Shown piece after piece: positions 26,701 through 35,067 of a DNA stretch of 64,000 nucleotides. The notes under the pieces are model-generated. The model ran no database searches. It was not told the DNA's origin and saw nothing but the letters and a program-made list of their open reading frames with translations. The first letter of the stretch is position 1, and each line of letters begins with the position of its first letter. Made by a program: the position numbers and the translations under genes. The DNA comes from Aldehydirespirator sp965116865 (GTDB lineage: Bacteria; Actinomycetota; Acidimicrobiia; Acidimicrobiales; Aldehydirespiratoraceae): assembly GCA_965116865.1 (NCBI GenBank), contig OZ220727.1, positions 3,100,001 to 3,164,000 of the forward strand, read 5' to 3'.

Positions 26701-28051
26701 CATCAACGCCGGCGGCCGCAGCGACGCCGCCACGGTGGACGTGGACATCCCCGCGGGCACCGGCGGGCTGACGGTCACCCGCTCCGGCCTCACGTTCAAC
26801 CTGTCGTGGGACGAGACGGACGGCGCCACGAGCTACAACGTGCTGCGCATGGGTCCCGGCGAGACCGAGCACTCCAGGGTGGCGACGTCGGAGACCACCT
26901 CCTACGCGGACCATCCATCCGGCTCCGGCACGTTCTCGTATCGAATCCAGCCGGTTGAAGACGGCGAGGCGGGCGACGCCTTCGACCCGGTGACCGTGGA
27001 GATGCCGCCGCCGCCGGACCCGCCCACCGATCTCCAGGCCACAGCCACAAGCTCCTCGGTGACCCTGACGTGGACCGCCCCAGAGCAGACGCTCCTCACC
27101 TACCTGGTGAGCCGCAAGGCGCGGGACGCAGACCCGCCGGAGGACTTCGCATTCCTCGGCGCGGCCGCAAGCGACGCCACCACCTACACCGACACGACGG
27201 TGGAGGCGGACACCGCCTACGCCTACGAGCTGGTCGCGGTGGGCACGGAGTTCGAGAGCGATCCGGTCGAGGTTGAGGCGGACACCCCGCCGGCAAGTCC
27301 CTTTGCCGGCTTCACGCTGGTGGACGCCTCGGACCAGGCCGCGCTGACAACGCTCACCGACGTAACCAGCATCGAGCTGGCCGACCCCGACGGCGGCAGC
27401 TACGGCATCCGTGCCAGCCTGGCCGACGGCCGGACGGTCGGCAGCGTGAAGCTGGAGCTCTCGGGGGCCAAGGCGGTCACCAGGACCGAGAACGCCGCCC
27501 CCTACTCGCTGTACGGCGACTCCTACCAGGACGACGCATCCGACGTCTACGGCCAGGCGCTGCCCGCGGGCAGCTACACCCTGACCGCGACCGCCTACGC
27601 CGAGAGGAACCGGGGCGGAGACGAGCTGGGAACGCTGGAAGTGTCCTTCACCGTGACCGGCGCTTCCGGCGACCCGGACTCGTCCCGTGACGGCGCCGTG
27701 TCGCTGGGGGCCCAGTCGCCGGACCAGGGACGGCAGTTCTTCTATGACAAGTCCCTGGACCGCTCCAACGGCGACGGGGTGGACTACTACACCTTCACCA
27801 CCTACGGCCGCTACACCCTGGGCCTGGGCGCAAGGGACCAGAGCATCGAGCTGAAGGTCACGCTGGAGGACGCCGACGGCAACGTGGTCGCCACAGCCGG
27901 CCCGCCCAAGGACCCGAACAAGGACCAAGTCTACACCGAGTGGCTGGAGGTCACCATCGACGTCGGCGCCTACTACGTCCGCGTGGAGGCGCTGGAGGAC
28001 GCGCAGACGGACTACTACATCCGCTTCGGCCTGGAGACGCCGGAGCTATAG
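23765..28051 (+). CDS. Large secreted protein with Cadherin-like beta-sandwich and fibronectin type III domains
   Basis: A 1428-residue exported protein from ATG at 23765. The N-terminus is basic then strongly hydrophobic (VALLAGLVLLVALTLA) with a likely signal cleavage after ANA. Domains in order: two Cadherin-like beta-sandwich repeats (LRSITLSSDADG, about 50-150; LSALTLSSG, about 155-240), a segment resembling choice-of-anchor or lectin-like sandwiches, a SwmB-like domain (VLSNFIIQGNKITLTYDDL), another Cadherin-like domain, a Cys-containing stretch, four Fn3 domains (about 810-1180; for example APQNLAATAGEDGVALTWDA), and a C-terminal beta-rich region. No membrane anchor or sortase motif at the C-terminus. 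Likely an extracellular adhesin or matrix protein. An 11-G tract lies in the signal region. Codon and base usage are slightly less GC-rich than neighbours. Confidence 0.85.
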   Translation: MTSRTRLNVFRAVRLPLLTAGGGGVALLAGLVLLVALTLAQEGAANAQPTQSSEARLRSITLSSDADGVIVLSPSFNRNTTRYTASVPLGTSRVTMSARAQHSSGWVRYIRPDADPGTPGHQYDLQVGDNKLWIEGVAENTRTKGYIVTLTRSQFYHADATLSALTLSSGLSPSFDPATTSYTSAVLHSTTQVTVTATANDSNATVSYNSVDADSATGHQVDLDEGENIIVATVTDRDGMTSREYVIRAWRQPDEDAIARNVAGTQTTTTLASNLDFISNRFTTGPSQQGYVVNALRVVIDRIPAGVTWGVQILTDDSEAAIGSFNVANITTTGNHDVPAYRPIHLEPDTSYELRYWKSASWWQFGTITATSPGAGSESLPGWSLTNKVCLNRACSVDVPNAMLETRFYGTEVDDTAPVLSNFIIQGNKITLTYDDLLDDGSVPATSAFAVRVQFVDVTVDNVAVSGREVVLTLGSPAAEADIVVMNYTVPESNPIRNTGHHAAVTQINLGVRYVSPTRLKSLTVGGVMVPGFDPRNTVEEGHAYTFDLPYERRGSINVTATAQHGDSYTKGRVNGNSHFSGHREPATGWERLQVGANEVTIRVYSGCCSAEQLADWETYTLTINRAAPPDRFGPFNDSLPNNNGAEAMPVNTDDCRYQTEDGQRVLRCSYLYKHAERADARNIAVEVVVRPRSTDSAIRGYRILRTRYPLDMGSVWRRASYDTPERDAILTDAYVIREVPKKSWANYFDQDVDHGYCYVYAVQTVGGTEASPEYAPALHWVDPASVSNTPRYHSEVPPRCIPHYTGSEAPPDAPGAPQNLAATAGEDGVALTWDASAGADSYRVLRRNQDDALYAEIGTTTTNSYTDTTAVVAQGYAYKVQARNDSGDSEFSEHVLAMIDPPAPDAPTGFEAVVGEDSVTLSWDASDDDTITSYMVIRQVRDADPPQTVLLRRDSGETNQVTDSSPEAGAAYTYSVMAINAGGRSDAATVDVDIPAGTGGLTVTRSGLTFNLSWDETDGATSYNVLRMGPGETEHSRVATSETTSYADHPSGSGTFSYRIQPVEDGEAGDAFDPVTVEMPPPPDPPTDLQATATSSSVTLTWTAPEQTLLTYLVSRKARDADPPEDFAFLGAAASDATTYTDTTVEADTAYAYELVAVGTEFESDPVEVEADTPPASPFAGFTLVDASDQAALTTLTDVTSIELADPDGGSYGIRASLADGRTVGSVKLELSGAKAVTRTENAAPYSLYGDSYQDDASDVYGQALPAGSYTLTATAYAERNRGGDELGTLEVSFTVTGASGDPDSSRDGAVSLGAQSPDQGRQFFYDKSLDRSNGDGVDYYTFTTYGRYTLGLGARDQSIELKVTLEDADGNVVATAGPPKDPNKDQVYTEWLEVTIDVGAYYVRVEALEDAQTDYYIRFGLETPEL
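23825..23835 (+). other. G11 homopolymer in the signal-peptide coding region
   Basis: Eleven consecutive G residues at codons 21-24 (encoding Gly-Gly-Gly-Gly) of the 1428-residue secreted protein. At this length the intact frame gives a continuous signal peptide; gain or loss of one G would truncate the protein after about 25-60 residues. Candidate slipped-strand phase-variation switch. Confidence 0.75.
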
Positions 28052-28344
28052 CACGCGGTTCTCGGAAACCCAGAAGGCTCAAATGCCCACCGATGCGCTT
28101 GCCGGAGGACGGTTGGCGCCAGGAGGGCGTATCATGCGGTGCCGGAACCGGTTCCCGCTCGCGGAGATCACCTCGCGTGGTGGATTGAGCACGATCACGC
28201 AGTCGTCGAGCAGGCGGGTGTAGGTCGGGACGCTCGCAGCCGGAGCCCTTCCCTCCAACGGCTCTCCTCCCTTCCGGCAGGGTTGTCGCGGCGTGGAGGG
28301 GAGCCGCGGCGCGTAGATTCTCGGGTCGGGAGGATCACTGAATC

Positions 28345-30495
28345 ATGAGGGTCGCTGTCGTCTACAACCGGGACAGCCAGAACGTCATCAACCTGTTCGG
28401 GATGCCGAACCAGGAGAAGATCGGCCTCAAGACCATCAAGCGGCTCACCGACGCGCTGCGCGACGGCGGTCATCAGGTCACCGCCATGGAGGCTGACAAG
28501 GAGCTCATCTCCAAGCTCGAGTCGTTCATGCCACGGGTCGTGGCGGGCGAGCGGCCCGGAATGGTCTTCAACGTGTCCTACGGCTTGCAGGGCCAGGCCC
28601 GCTACACCCATGTCCCGAGCATCCTCGAGATGGTCGGCATCCCCTACGTGGCGTCGGGTCCGCTGGGGCACTCGCTGGCGCTCGACAAGGTCGTAACCAA
28701 GATGATCCTGCGCCAGCACGGCATCCCCACCCCGGAGTTCGCAGTGTTGGAGACGCCGGAGATGCCCATCCCCGAAGGCTTGCCCTATCCGATGGTGGTC
28801 AAGCCCAAGAACGAGGCCGTCTCGTTCGGTCTCGCGGTCGTGCACAACGGCGACGAACTGCGCAAGTCGGCCAAGGTCATCTTCGACCGGTTCTCCCAGC
28901 CTGTGCTGGCCGAGCAGTACATCGAGGGCCGCGAGATCAACGTCGGACTCCTGGGCAACGGCCCGCCGGAGGCCTTCCCGCCGGTGATGCTGAGCTTCGG
29001 CGACGGCCCCCAGATCTACACCTACGAGGACAAGACCGGCCGCAGCGGCCGCCAGATCCAGCCGGTGTGTCCCGCCCCCATCTCCGACGAGCTCACCGCC
29101 GAGGCCAAGGAGATCGCGGTCCGCACGTTCTCCGCGCTCGGCCTGTACGACTGCGCCCGCGTCGACATGCGGATGGACGCCGACGACAACCTGTACGTGC
29201 TGGAGGCCAACAGCCTTCCCAGCCTGGGCGAGCACGGGTCCTACCTAGTGGGCGCGGCTCACGTCGGCCTGGACTTCGCCGCCTTCGTGAACCGCCTGGT
29301 CGAGGTGGCCAGCGCCCGCTACTTCGGCACCCCGCAGCCGCCGACAGTGGACGCCCGGGCGGCCGACCCCTCCGAGCGGGCGTTCCAGTTCGTCACCCAG
29401 CGCCGCGACTCCATGGAGCGCTCGCTCCAGCGGTGGGTTGAGGTCTCGAGCCGCACCGACGACCCGGTGGGCCTGTCGCGGGCGGTGGAGCGGGCCGGTC
29501 GAGTCTTCGCGGAAGTCGGGATGCGGCCGGTGACGGAGCTTACGCAAGACCCCGAGACCCACACCTTCGAGACGGCCACGGGATTCGATGGCGGAGTGTT
29601 GCTGGTGGCCCACCTGGACGTCCCGGTGATTGACGGCGGTGTGCAGCAGGGGTACCGCCGGGACCCCGAATGGCTCTACGGCGAGGGAGTGGGCCGGTCG
29701 CGGGCCTCGCTGGTGATGCTGGAGTACGCGCTGCGGGCGCTGCGCAGCACTCGCAGCCTCAGGCGGGTGCCGCTGGGCGTGCTGCTGTATTGCGACGAGG
29801 GCCGCGACGCGGCCCGCAGCCGCAAGCTGATCGAGCAGGCCGCTGCCCGGGCCGAGCATGTCCTCGTGTGCCGGCCCGGCACCGTCGGGCACGGCATCGT
29901 CACCCAGCGGCGCGGCAGCCGGCGTTACAACCTGGCCATCGAGGGCGAGCGGCTCAGCCCCGGCCAGGTCGGTCGCCGTCGCCCCGTGGTTCGGTGGGCC
30001 TGCGACAAGGTCGAGGCCATCGGCCAGCTGAGCTCGCCACGCCGACGCCTGTCCATCGGCGTCGTCGACATGAAGACGGAGCGCCACGCCATGTTCATGC
30101 CCCACCGGGTCGAGATATCGCTGATGATGTCGTACCTGAACGGTGCCCACGCCACCGAAACCGAGGGCGGTATGCGCAGGGTGCTCGGCCGGGGCGGCCC
30201 CAAATGGAGCCTCAACCGGCTTGCCGACCGGCCGCCGATGCAGGACCGGCCCGGCAACCAACCCCTCGTGGATGCCCTGGAGGCTGCCGCGGCCAAGTGG
30301 GACATCGAGGTGGAGAGGGAGTCGTCGGCCTGGCCTTCGGTGGCCGGCCTCGTTCCAGAAGGTACCGCAGTGGTCTGCGGCGTCAGTCCGGCAATGACCG
30401 ACGGCGGCACACCCGAGGAGGCCGTCCAGCGGATCAGCCTGGTACAGCGCACGCTGGTGCTCACCGAGTACCTGATCGGTCGCATCCGACGTTGA
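28345..30495 (+). CDS. ATP-grasp (D-Ala-D-Ala ligase-like) fused to M20 peptidase-like domain
   Basis: 716 residues from ATG at 28345, with GGGAGGATC upstream. Residues 1-330 form an ATP-grasp ligase of the Ddl type: MRVAVVYNRDS, the loop YVASGPLGHSLALDK, PMVVKPKNEAVSFG, and Mg-binding ARVDMRMDADDNLYVLEAN. Residues about 370-716 resemble M20 carboxypeptidase/deacylases (GVLLVAHLDVPVIDGG, YGEGVGRSRASLVML, LLYCDEGRDA), but the usual HxD, D and EE metal ligands are partly altered (AHLD, GRS, DEG), so hydrolytic activity is doubtful. The gene lies 4 bp ahead of gamma-glutamyltranspeptidase and is co-transcribed with an amidohydrolase, which suggests synthesis or turnover of a peptide or gamma-glutamyl compound. 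Substrate unknown. Confidence 0.82.
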   Translation: MRVAVVYNRDSQNVINLFGMPNQEKIGLKTIKRLTDALRDGGHQVTAMEADKELISKLESFMPRVVAGERPGMVFNVSYGLQGQARYTHVPSILEMVGIPYVASGPLGHSLALDKVVTKMILRQHGIPTPEFAVLETPEMPIPEGLPYPMVVKPKNEAVSFGLAVVHNGDELRKSAKVIFDRFSQPVLAEQYIEGREINVGLLGNGPPEAFPPVMLSFGDGPQIYTYEDKTGRSGRQIQPVCPAPISDELTAEAKEIAVRTFSALGLYDCARVDMRMDADDNLYVLEANSLPSLGEHGSYLVGAAHVGLDFAAFVNRLVEVASARYFGTPQPPTVDARAADPSERAFQFVTQRRDSMERSLQRWVEVSSRTDDPVGLSRAVERAGRVFAEVGMRPVTELTQDPETHTFETATGFDGGVLLVAHLDVPVIDGGVQQGYRRDPEWLYGEGVGRSRASLVMLEYALRALRSTRSLRRVPLGVLLYCDEGRDAARSRKLIEQAAARAEHVLVCRPGTVGHGIVTQRRGSRRYNLAIEGERLSPGQVGRRRPVVRWACDKVEAIGQLSSPRRRLSIGVVDMKTERHAMFMPHRVEISLMMSYLNGAHATETEGGMRRVLGRGGPKWSLNRLADRPPMQDRPGNQPLVDALEAAAAKWDIEVERESSAWPSVAGLVPEGTAVVCGVSPAMTDGGTPEEAVQRISLVQRTLVLTEYLIGRIRR

Positions 30496-30499
30496 CCCG

Positions 30500-32200
30500 A
30501 TGACCCGACCGACCGGACCGCCGACCGGCGCGCCGTCGCAGGAACGGGCGCCCCGCCAGCCGAGATCGAAACGGCGGCGGGTCACCGAGGTGGACACCGA
30601 CCTGCTGGAGCTGACCGACACCCGCATCCACGAGCCTCAGCGGGTCGCCGCCTCGGCGCGCGGCATGGTGAGCACGGCCCACTACTCGGCCACCGTCGCT
30701 GGCGTGCAGATGCTCGAGCAGGGAGGCAACGCGGTCGACGCCGCCGTCGCAGCCGCCCTGGCTCTCGGCGTGTGTGAGCCGGCCGCTTCGGGGCTCGGTG
30801 GCCAGACCATGATGCTCGTCCACGAGGAGGCCTCCGGGACCACCGTTGCCATCGACGGTTCGTCGCGAGCTCCCAACCGGGCCCTCATCGAGAACTTCGT
30901 CAACCTCCGGGCCGAGCGCAGGCGGGGGCATCTGGCCACCACCGTCCCCAGCTCTCCCGCAACCTACGCGTACGTGCTGGAACGCTACGGGAGCCTCGAC
31001 TGGGCGACGGTCATCGAGCCGGCCATCGTGCTGGCCGAACAGGGCTACGAGATCAGCATGCTCCAGTACCGCCTCACGCGACGGGAACGCCGGCACTTGC
31101 AGGCCAACCCGGCCGGGCCGCTCTTCCTGATCGACGGTCGGCGGGCCCGGCGGGCCGGAACGAGGTTCGTCCAGCCGGTGCTGGCCGACACCCTTCGCCG
31201 TTTGGCCGAAAAGGGCTACGAGGACTTCTACCTGGGCGAGACAGCCCGCTTGGTCCATGAGGACATGGAGTTCAACGGCGGGATCCTGCGCGAGGACGAC
31301 CTTGCGCAGATCCCCGTGCCCATCGAGCGCGAGCCTCTCGCCGGACGATCCGGTCGCGATCAGTTGTTCACCATGCCCCTGCCCGGGGCCGGCCGAACGT
31401 TGGTGGAGTTGCTCAACATCCACCGGAGCCTCCCCCGTCAGCTACGCGACATCGACACCCCCGACGGCGCGGTCTGCCTGGCACGGGCCATCCAGAACGC
31501 GCTGATCGACCGCAACGATCGGCCGATCGACCCCAACCTGTTCCCCCAGGTGTCGGACGAGCAAATGCTGGATCGCCGCTACGCCCGTGAGGTGGCCCGC
31601 CGGATCGCGTCGATCCGAACCCCTGGCGAGACCACCCACCTGTCGGTGATGGACGCCGACGGCAACGTGGTGGCGCTGACCCAGTCGATCGAGAACGTGT
31701 ACGGATCGTGCGCGGCGTCGCCGGAGCTGGGCTTCCTCTACAACAACTACATGAGCGCGTTCAACTACACCGACCCCTCGCATCCCTACTACCTCCGACC
31801 CAATGCGGTGCCTTGGGCCAGCGTCGCCCCCACGATCGTCTTCAAGCACGAACGGCCGTGGCTGGCGATCGGCTCGCCCGGCAGCGAGCGCATCCCGCCG
31901 ACGATATTGCAGGTGCTGTTGCGGCTGCGCCAGTCCTCGCCGCTGGCCGCGGTGGACGCGCCCCGCATCCACTGCTCGCTCGAGGGTGTCGTATCGGCCG
32001 AGGCCTCCCGCATCCCGACCGACGTGCTGGACGCGCTCGAAGGCGCGGCCTTCGAACTGAACCGCCGCGAGCCCTACTCGTTCTACATGGGCTGCGTGCA
32101 GATGGTCATGGCCGATGGCGATCGGTTCGTCGGGGTGGCCGACCCCCGAAGGGACGGAGCGGCAGCAGGCCCGGCTTCGGCACCGGCGCCGGTGGAATGA
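30500..32200 (+). CDS. ggt: Gamma-glutamyltranspeptidase family protein
   Basis: A 566-residue N-terminal-nucleophile hydrolase precursor from ATG at 30500. The autocleavage site is seen at about residue 377 in GETTHLSVMDADGNVVALTQ, where the Thr would become the catalytic N-terminus of the small subunit. The large subunit contains ASARGMVSTAHYSATVAGVQ and GGNAVDAAVAAALALGVCEP. No clear signal peptide precedes it: the N-terminus is Arg/Pro-rich (RQPRSKRRRV), so it may be cytoplasmic. It could cleave or transfer gamma-glutamyl groups, or be an acylase-like relative. Its stop overlaps the start of the next gene (ATGA at 32197-32200). Confidence 0.92.
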   Translation: MTRPTGPPTGAPSQERAPRQPRSKRRRVTEVDTDLLELTDTRIHEPQRVAASARGMVSTAHYSATVAGVQMLEQGGNAVDAAVAAALALGVCEPAASGLGGQTMMLVHEEASGTTVAIDGSSRAPNRALIENFVNLRAERRRGHLATTVPSSPATYAYVLERYGSLDWATVIEPAIVLAEQGYEISMLQYRLTRRERRHLQANPAGPLFLIDGRRARRAGTRFVQPVLADTLRRLAEKGYEDFYLGETARLVHEDMEFNGGILREDDLAQIPVPIEREPLAGRSGRDQLFTMPLPGAGRTLVELLNIHRSLPRQLRDIDTPDGAVCLARAIQNALIDRNDRPIDPNLFPQVSDEQMLDRRYAREVARRIASIRTPGETTHLSVMDADGNVVALTQSIENVYGSCAASPELGFLYNNYMSAFNYTDPSHPYYLRPNAVPWASVAPTIVFKHERPWLAIGSPGSERIPPTILQVLLRLRQSSPLAAVDAPRIHCSLEGVVSAEASRIPTDVLDALEGAAFELNRREPYSFYMGCVQMVMADGDRFVGVADPRRDGAAAGPASAPAPVE

Positions 32201-32901
32201 CGCTGCCGCTGCTGGTCTCGGTTCCCCACGCCGGTCTGCGAGTACCAGCCGAGGTCGAGCGGTTATGCGCTCTCTCGCCGCAGGAAGTCGCCGCCGACGG
32301 GGACGGCGGCGCGGCCGAGGTCTACGCATTCGAGGACGCAGTCGGTGCGTTGGTGACCACCGACGTGGCCCGGGCCGTCGTCGACATGAACCGATCCCGG
32401 GACGACATCAGGCCCGACGGGGTGGTCAAGACCCACACCTGCTGGAACGTTCCGGTCTGGCGCCGTCCCCTCTCCCACGCTGAAGTCGATGGCCTGCTCG
32501 ACACCTACCACCGCCCGTACCACGAGCGGCTGGCGGAGCTGGGGCGCTCCGGCGAATGGGTCCTAGGCGTCGACTGCCACACGATGGCCGCGACCGGACC
32601 GCCCCTCGGGCCTGACCCGGGCGCCGAGAGGCCCTGGGTGTGCCTCAGCAACGGTGACGGGACCTGCCCGCCGGAGTGGATCGAGTCCCTGCGGCAGTGC
32701 TTCCAAGAGCAACTGGAGGGACCCGTCAGAATCAACGACCCCTTCCGCGGCGGCTACATCACCCGCTTCCACGCGGCTGAGATGCCCTGGATCCAGATCG
32801 AGCTCTCCCGGGCCCCGTTCCTGCCCGACGAGGACAAGCGCCAAGTCGTGCTGGCCGCCCTGCGGGCCTGGGCACTGCATTACAAGACACGTGACACGTA
32901 G
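32197..32901 (+). CDS. N-formylglutamate amidohydrolase family protein
   Basis: 234 residues from ATG at 32197, overlapping ggt by 4 nt. It matches the N-formylglutamate amidohydrolase (HutG-like) family: SVPHAGLRVP with the His of the zinc site near the N-terminus, the DMNRSRDDIRPDG segment, YHRPYHERLAEL, VDCHTMAATGPP with the second His, and FRGGYITRFHA near the end. A deformylase/amidohydrolase acting on a glutamate or N-acyl amino acid fits with the transpeptidase before it. It closes a three-gene operon. Exact substrate unknown. Confidence 0.85.
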   Translation: MTLPLLVSVPHAGLRVPAEVERLCALSPQEVAADGDGGAAEVYAFEDAVGALVTTDVARAVVDMNRSRDDIRPDGVVKTHTCWNVPVWRRPLSHAEVDGLLDTYHRPYHERLAELGRSGEWVLGVDCHTMAATGPPLGPDPGAERPWVCLSNGDGTCPPEWIESLRQCFQEQLEGPVRINDPFRGGYITRFHAAEMPWIQIELSRAPFLPDEDKRQVVLAALRAWALHYKTRDT

Positions 32902-32933
32902 GGAGAGCAGGTCACACCAGATAGACTGGCAAC

Positions 32934-32972
32934 TGCCACTTTAGTGGCTTGCAAGACGCCATTTTATTGGCA
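32934..32972. promoter_or_regulatory. Second copy of the tandem palindromic operator
   Basis: TGCCACTTTAGTGGCT (32934-32949) and CGCCATTTTATTGGCA (32957-32972) have the same spacing as at 22104, followed by TATGCT and an ATGATTGTG start in the position of the leaderless start. About 80 percent similar over the leader. Confidence 0.6.
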
Positions 32973-32978
32973 TATGCT

Positions 32979-33072
32979 ATGATTGTGGGTGAGCAGGAGA
33001 CGGCCCCGGCGGTGGATGACAACATCGCGCCCGACGTGTACCTGCCCCGGGTGGTGGATGAAGAATCCGGGG
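32979..33072 (+). pseudogene. 5' remnant of a second DUF4143 ATPase gene
   Basis: Encodes IVGEQETAPAVDDNIAPDVY and LPRVVDEE, matching the start of the DUF4143 gene at 22155-22350 without its internal duplication. It then runs into unrelated sequence. The P-loop and everything downstream are missing here; the 3' end of such a gene lies at 35068-35588. Confidence 0.75.
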
Positions 33073-33075
33073 CGG

Positions 33076-33230
33076 GGATTGCTAGCGTTTCTGCTTGTGC
33101 CGCTGGTTACCGCATATCACCGTCCCGCGTCCCTGGATGAGGCGCTCGACCTGCTGAGCGCTCCCCGGAGGTGGCTCTAGGAGGCGGGACGACGCTCAAC
33201 GCCGACCGGGAGCCGTCCGGCTGGGAGACG
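33076..33230 (+). pseudogene. 5' remnant of the molybdenum hydroxylase FAD-subunit gene
   Basis: About 150 bp closely similar to 35580-35730, the start of the FAD-subunit gene, beginning GATTGCTAGCGTTTCTG and including GCGGGACGAC(G/C)CT(C/G)AACGCCGACC. It is broken by a one-base frameshift (GCTCCCCGGAGGTGGCTCTAG) and ends at the sequence leading to the DUF234 ATPase. The intact gene is 2.4 kb downstream. Confidence 0.75.
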
Positions 33231-33280
33231 GTACCGATGAGGCGGCGAAGCTGTTGCGTCAGCTCCAACATTTGCATAAG

Positions 33281-33307
33281 TTGACTTCGTATAAGTCGAC
33301 CTATATT
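33281..33307 (+). promoter_or_regulatory. Sigma70-type promoter of the DUF234 ATPase gene
   Basis: TTGACT (33281-33286) and TATATT (33302-33307), 15 bp apart (or TATTAG with 17 bp), within two direct repeats ATAAGTTGACTTCG / ATAAGTCGACCTAT. It lies 28 bp before the ATG at 33336, which has GGGAG as ribosome-binding site. Confidence 0.55.
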
Positions 33308-33335
33308 AGAGGGCGCTCTTGGTGAAGGGAGAGTC

Positions 33336-34841
33336 ATGACGCTGGAGTCGCTGAGTCTCTTCGACCGTGAAGCGGAGTGGGACGACCTCGAGCGACTTGT
33401 AGTTGCGCCCGGCCCGAGACTGAGGTTGGGCTTGGTGTACGGGCGGCGGCGGTACGGCAAGAGCTACCTGCTCCGCAGACTCGTGGAGTCCGTCGGAGGC
33501 ATGTACCACTTGGCGTTGCAGGAGGAGCGCCGGTCGGCACTCGAACGGTTTGCCGACACGGTCAGCGGGCTCCAGCCGGGCGCGCCGCCATTGCGCTTCG
33601 ACGACTGGAGTGCCGCTCTGGGCTACGCCGTCGACATCCTGGGGAGGCAGGCCGGAGGGCCGAAGGTTCTGGTGCTGGACGAGTACCCGTACCTGCGTCA
33701 GGGCAGCGCAGAGTTGGACTCGTGCGTGCAAGCCCTGATGGATGAGGCGGCGGCGGGAAGCCTCGGCTCCACATGGGACGCGCCGGTGTCGATGATCGTG
33801 TGCGGGTCGGCTATGTCGGTGATGACCGGCATTCTCAGCGGCACGTCGCCCATGCGGGGCCGGGCTGCGCTGGACATGGCCCTGGCGCCCTTCGACTACC
33901 GCCAGTCCCGAGGGTTCTGGGGGATCGCTGATCCGGCAGCCGCTCTAGGTGTGGATGCCGTTGTCGGCGGCGCGGCCGGCTACAAGGATCTCACGGCCGC
34001 CGTCGGCGTGCCGGCGCGGCTGGAGGAACTGGCCGGGTGGCTCTGTGCCACGGTGCTCAACCCGTCGCATGCGCTCTTCCGTGAGGACGAGTACCTGCTG
34101 CGGGAGGATCCGCGAGTAACGGTCGAGGCTCCGTACTACTCCCTGCTGCAGGCCATCGCCGCAGGGCGGGCGTCGCAGGGCCGGATCGCGGAGGCGGTGG
34201 GTCGCGCTCCGGGCGACATCGTGCACCAGTTGAGTGTGATGACCACCGCTGGGTTCGTTGTCCGCGACGATGACCTGCTCACCGCCAGACGGCCGGCGTA
34301 CCGGATTGCGGACCCGATCGTGCGCTTCCATCACTTGGTGACGCGCCGCAATCGCGCCATGCTGGAGGAACGCCGCGCTGCTGAGGTGTGGGCGGGTGCC
34401 GCCGACACATACCGGTCCCGCATCGTCGGGCCGCACTTCGAGTCTCTCTGCCGCCGCTGGGTGGACCGCTACGCCGCCGAGGACACCCTGGGTGGACCGG
34501 TTGCGGCCGCCCGACGGGTGCAGGTGAACGACCGGAACCGCCGCCAGTCCTTCGAGCTGGACGTGGCCGCGACCTCCACGCCGGTCAGTGCCGGCAGCCC
34601 GCGCCGGACGACGATCCAAGTGCTCGGCGAGGCCAAGACGTCCCGTCTCGGCATTGAGGATCTGGCCCGCCTCGACCGCATCGCCAAGCTCCTCGACGGG
34701 CGGAAGGCGGTGTCTGTGGCGCCCGCGGCCAGACGGCTGCTCTTCTCCGCTCAGGGTTTCAGCGCCGACTTGGCGACCGCCGCCCGCCGTCGCGCCGACG
34801 TAGATCTCATCGACCTTGACCGCCTCTACGAAGGTGCCTGA
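33336..34841 (+). CDS. AAA ATPase with DUF234 C-terminal domain
   Basis: A 501-residue ATPase of the archaeal/bacterial ATPase group that ends in DUF234, a restriction-endonuclease-like fold. ATG at 33336 with its own promoter. Entry motif FDREAEWDDLERL, Walker A GRRRYGKSYLL, Walker B KVLVLDEYPYL, sensor-like SMIVCGSAMSVM. A winged-helix segment (about 265-315, SQGRIAEAVGRAPGDIVHQL) is followed by YRIADPIVRFHHLV and the DUF234 region with FELDVAA and VLGEAKTSRLG (nuclease-like D...ExK). Role unknown; relatives are common in mobile or defence-rich islands. The gene appears inserted between the two halves of an older DUF4143 gene. Confidence 0.85.
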   Translation: MTLESLSLFDREAEWDDLERLVVAPGPRLRLGLVYGRRRYGKSYLLRRLVESVGGMYHLALQEERRSALERFADTVSGLQPGAPPLRFDDWSAALGYAVDILGRQAGGPKVLVLDEYPYLRQGSAELDSCVQALMDEAAAGSLGSTWDAPVSMIVCGSAMSVMTGILSGTSPMRGRAALDMALAPFDYRQSRGFWGIADPAAALGVDAVVGGAAGYKDLTAAVGVPARLEELAGWLCATVLNPSHALFREDEYLLREDPRVTVEAPYYSLLQAIAAGRASQGRIAEAVGRAPGDIVHQLSVMTTAGFVVRDDDLLTARRPAYRIADPIVRFHHLVTRRNRAMLEERRAAEVWAGAADTYRSRIVGPHFESLCRRWVDRYAAEDTLGGPVAAARRVQVNDRNRRQSFELDVAATSTPVSAGSPRRTTIQVLGEAKTSRLGIEDLARLDRIAKLLDGRKAVSVAPAARRLLFSAQGFSADLATAARRRADVDLIDLDRLYEGA

Positions 34842-35058
34842 ACTGCATCGTCAGCTTGGCCAGGAGCATTCCGACTGCTACTGCCAAGCGACCGGACCTT
34901 GGCGCCTGCCGCCTTGGCCCGCTGCATGGTGCTCTCATGGCAGGTCAGCAGGATCATCTGATGATGGACTGAGAACTCGGCCAGAATGTCCAGGCAGCGC
35001 TCGGTGCGCTCTTCGTCGAGCGCGATCAGTACGTCGTCGAGGATCAGGGGCAAGTGAA
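34829..35058 (-). pseudogene. Fragment of a YhaN/SMC-like AAA ATPase, C-terminal end
   Basis: On the minus strand the frame encodes LPLILDDVLIALDEERTERC, a Walker B and D-loop as found at the end of YhaN/AAA_23-type ATPases, followed by LDILAEFSVHHQMILLTCHE and KAAGAKVRSL to a stop at 34826-34828. The upstream part is replaced by the DUF4143 fragment on the opposite strand. Non-functional remnant. Confidence 0.7.
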
Positions 35059-35067
35059 CGCCTGGAT

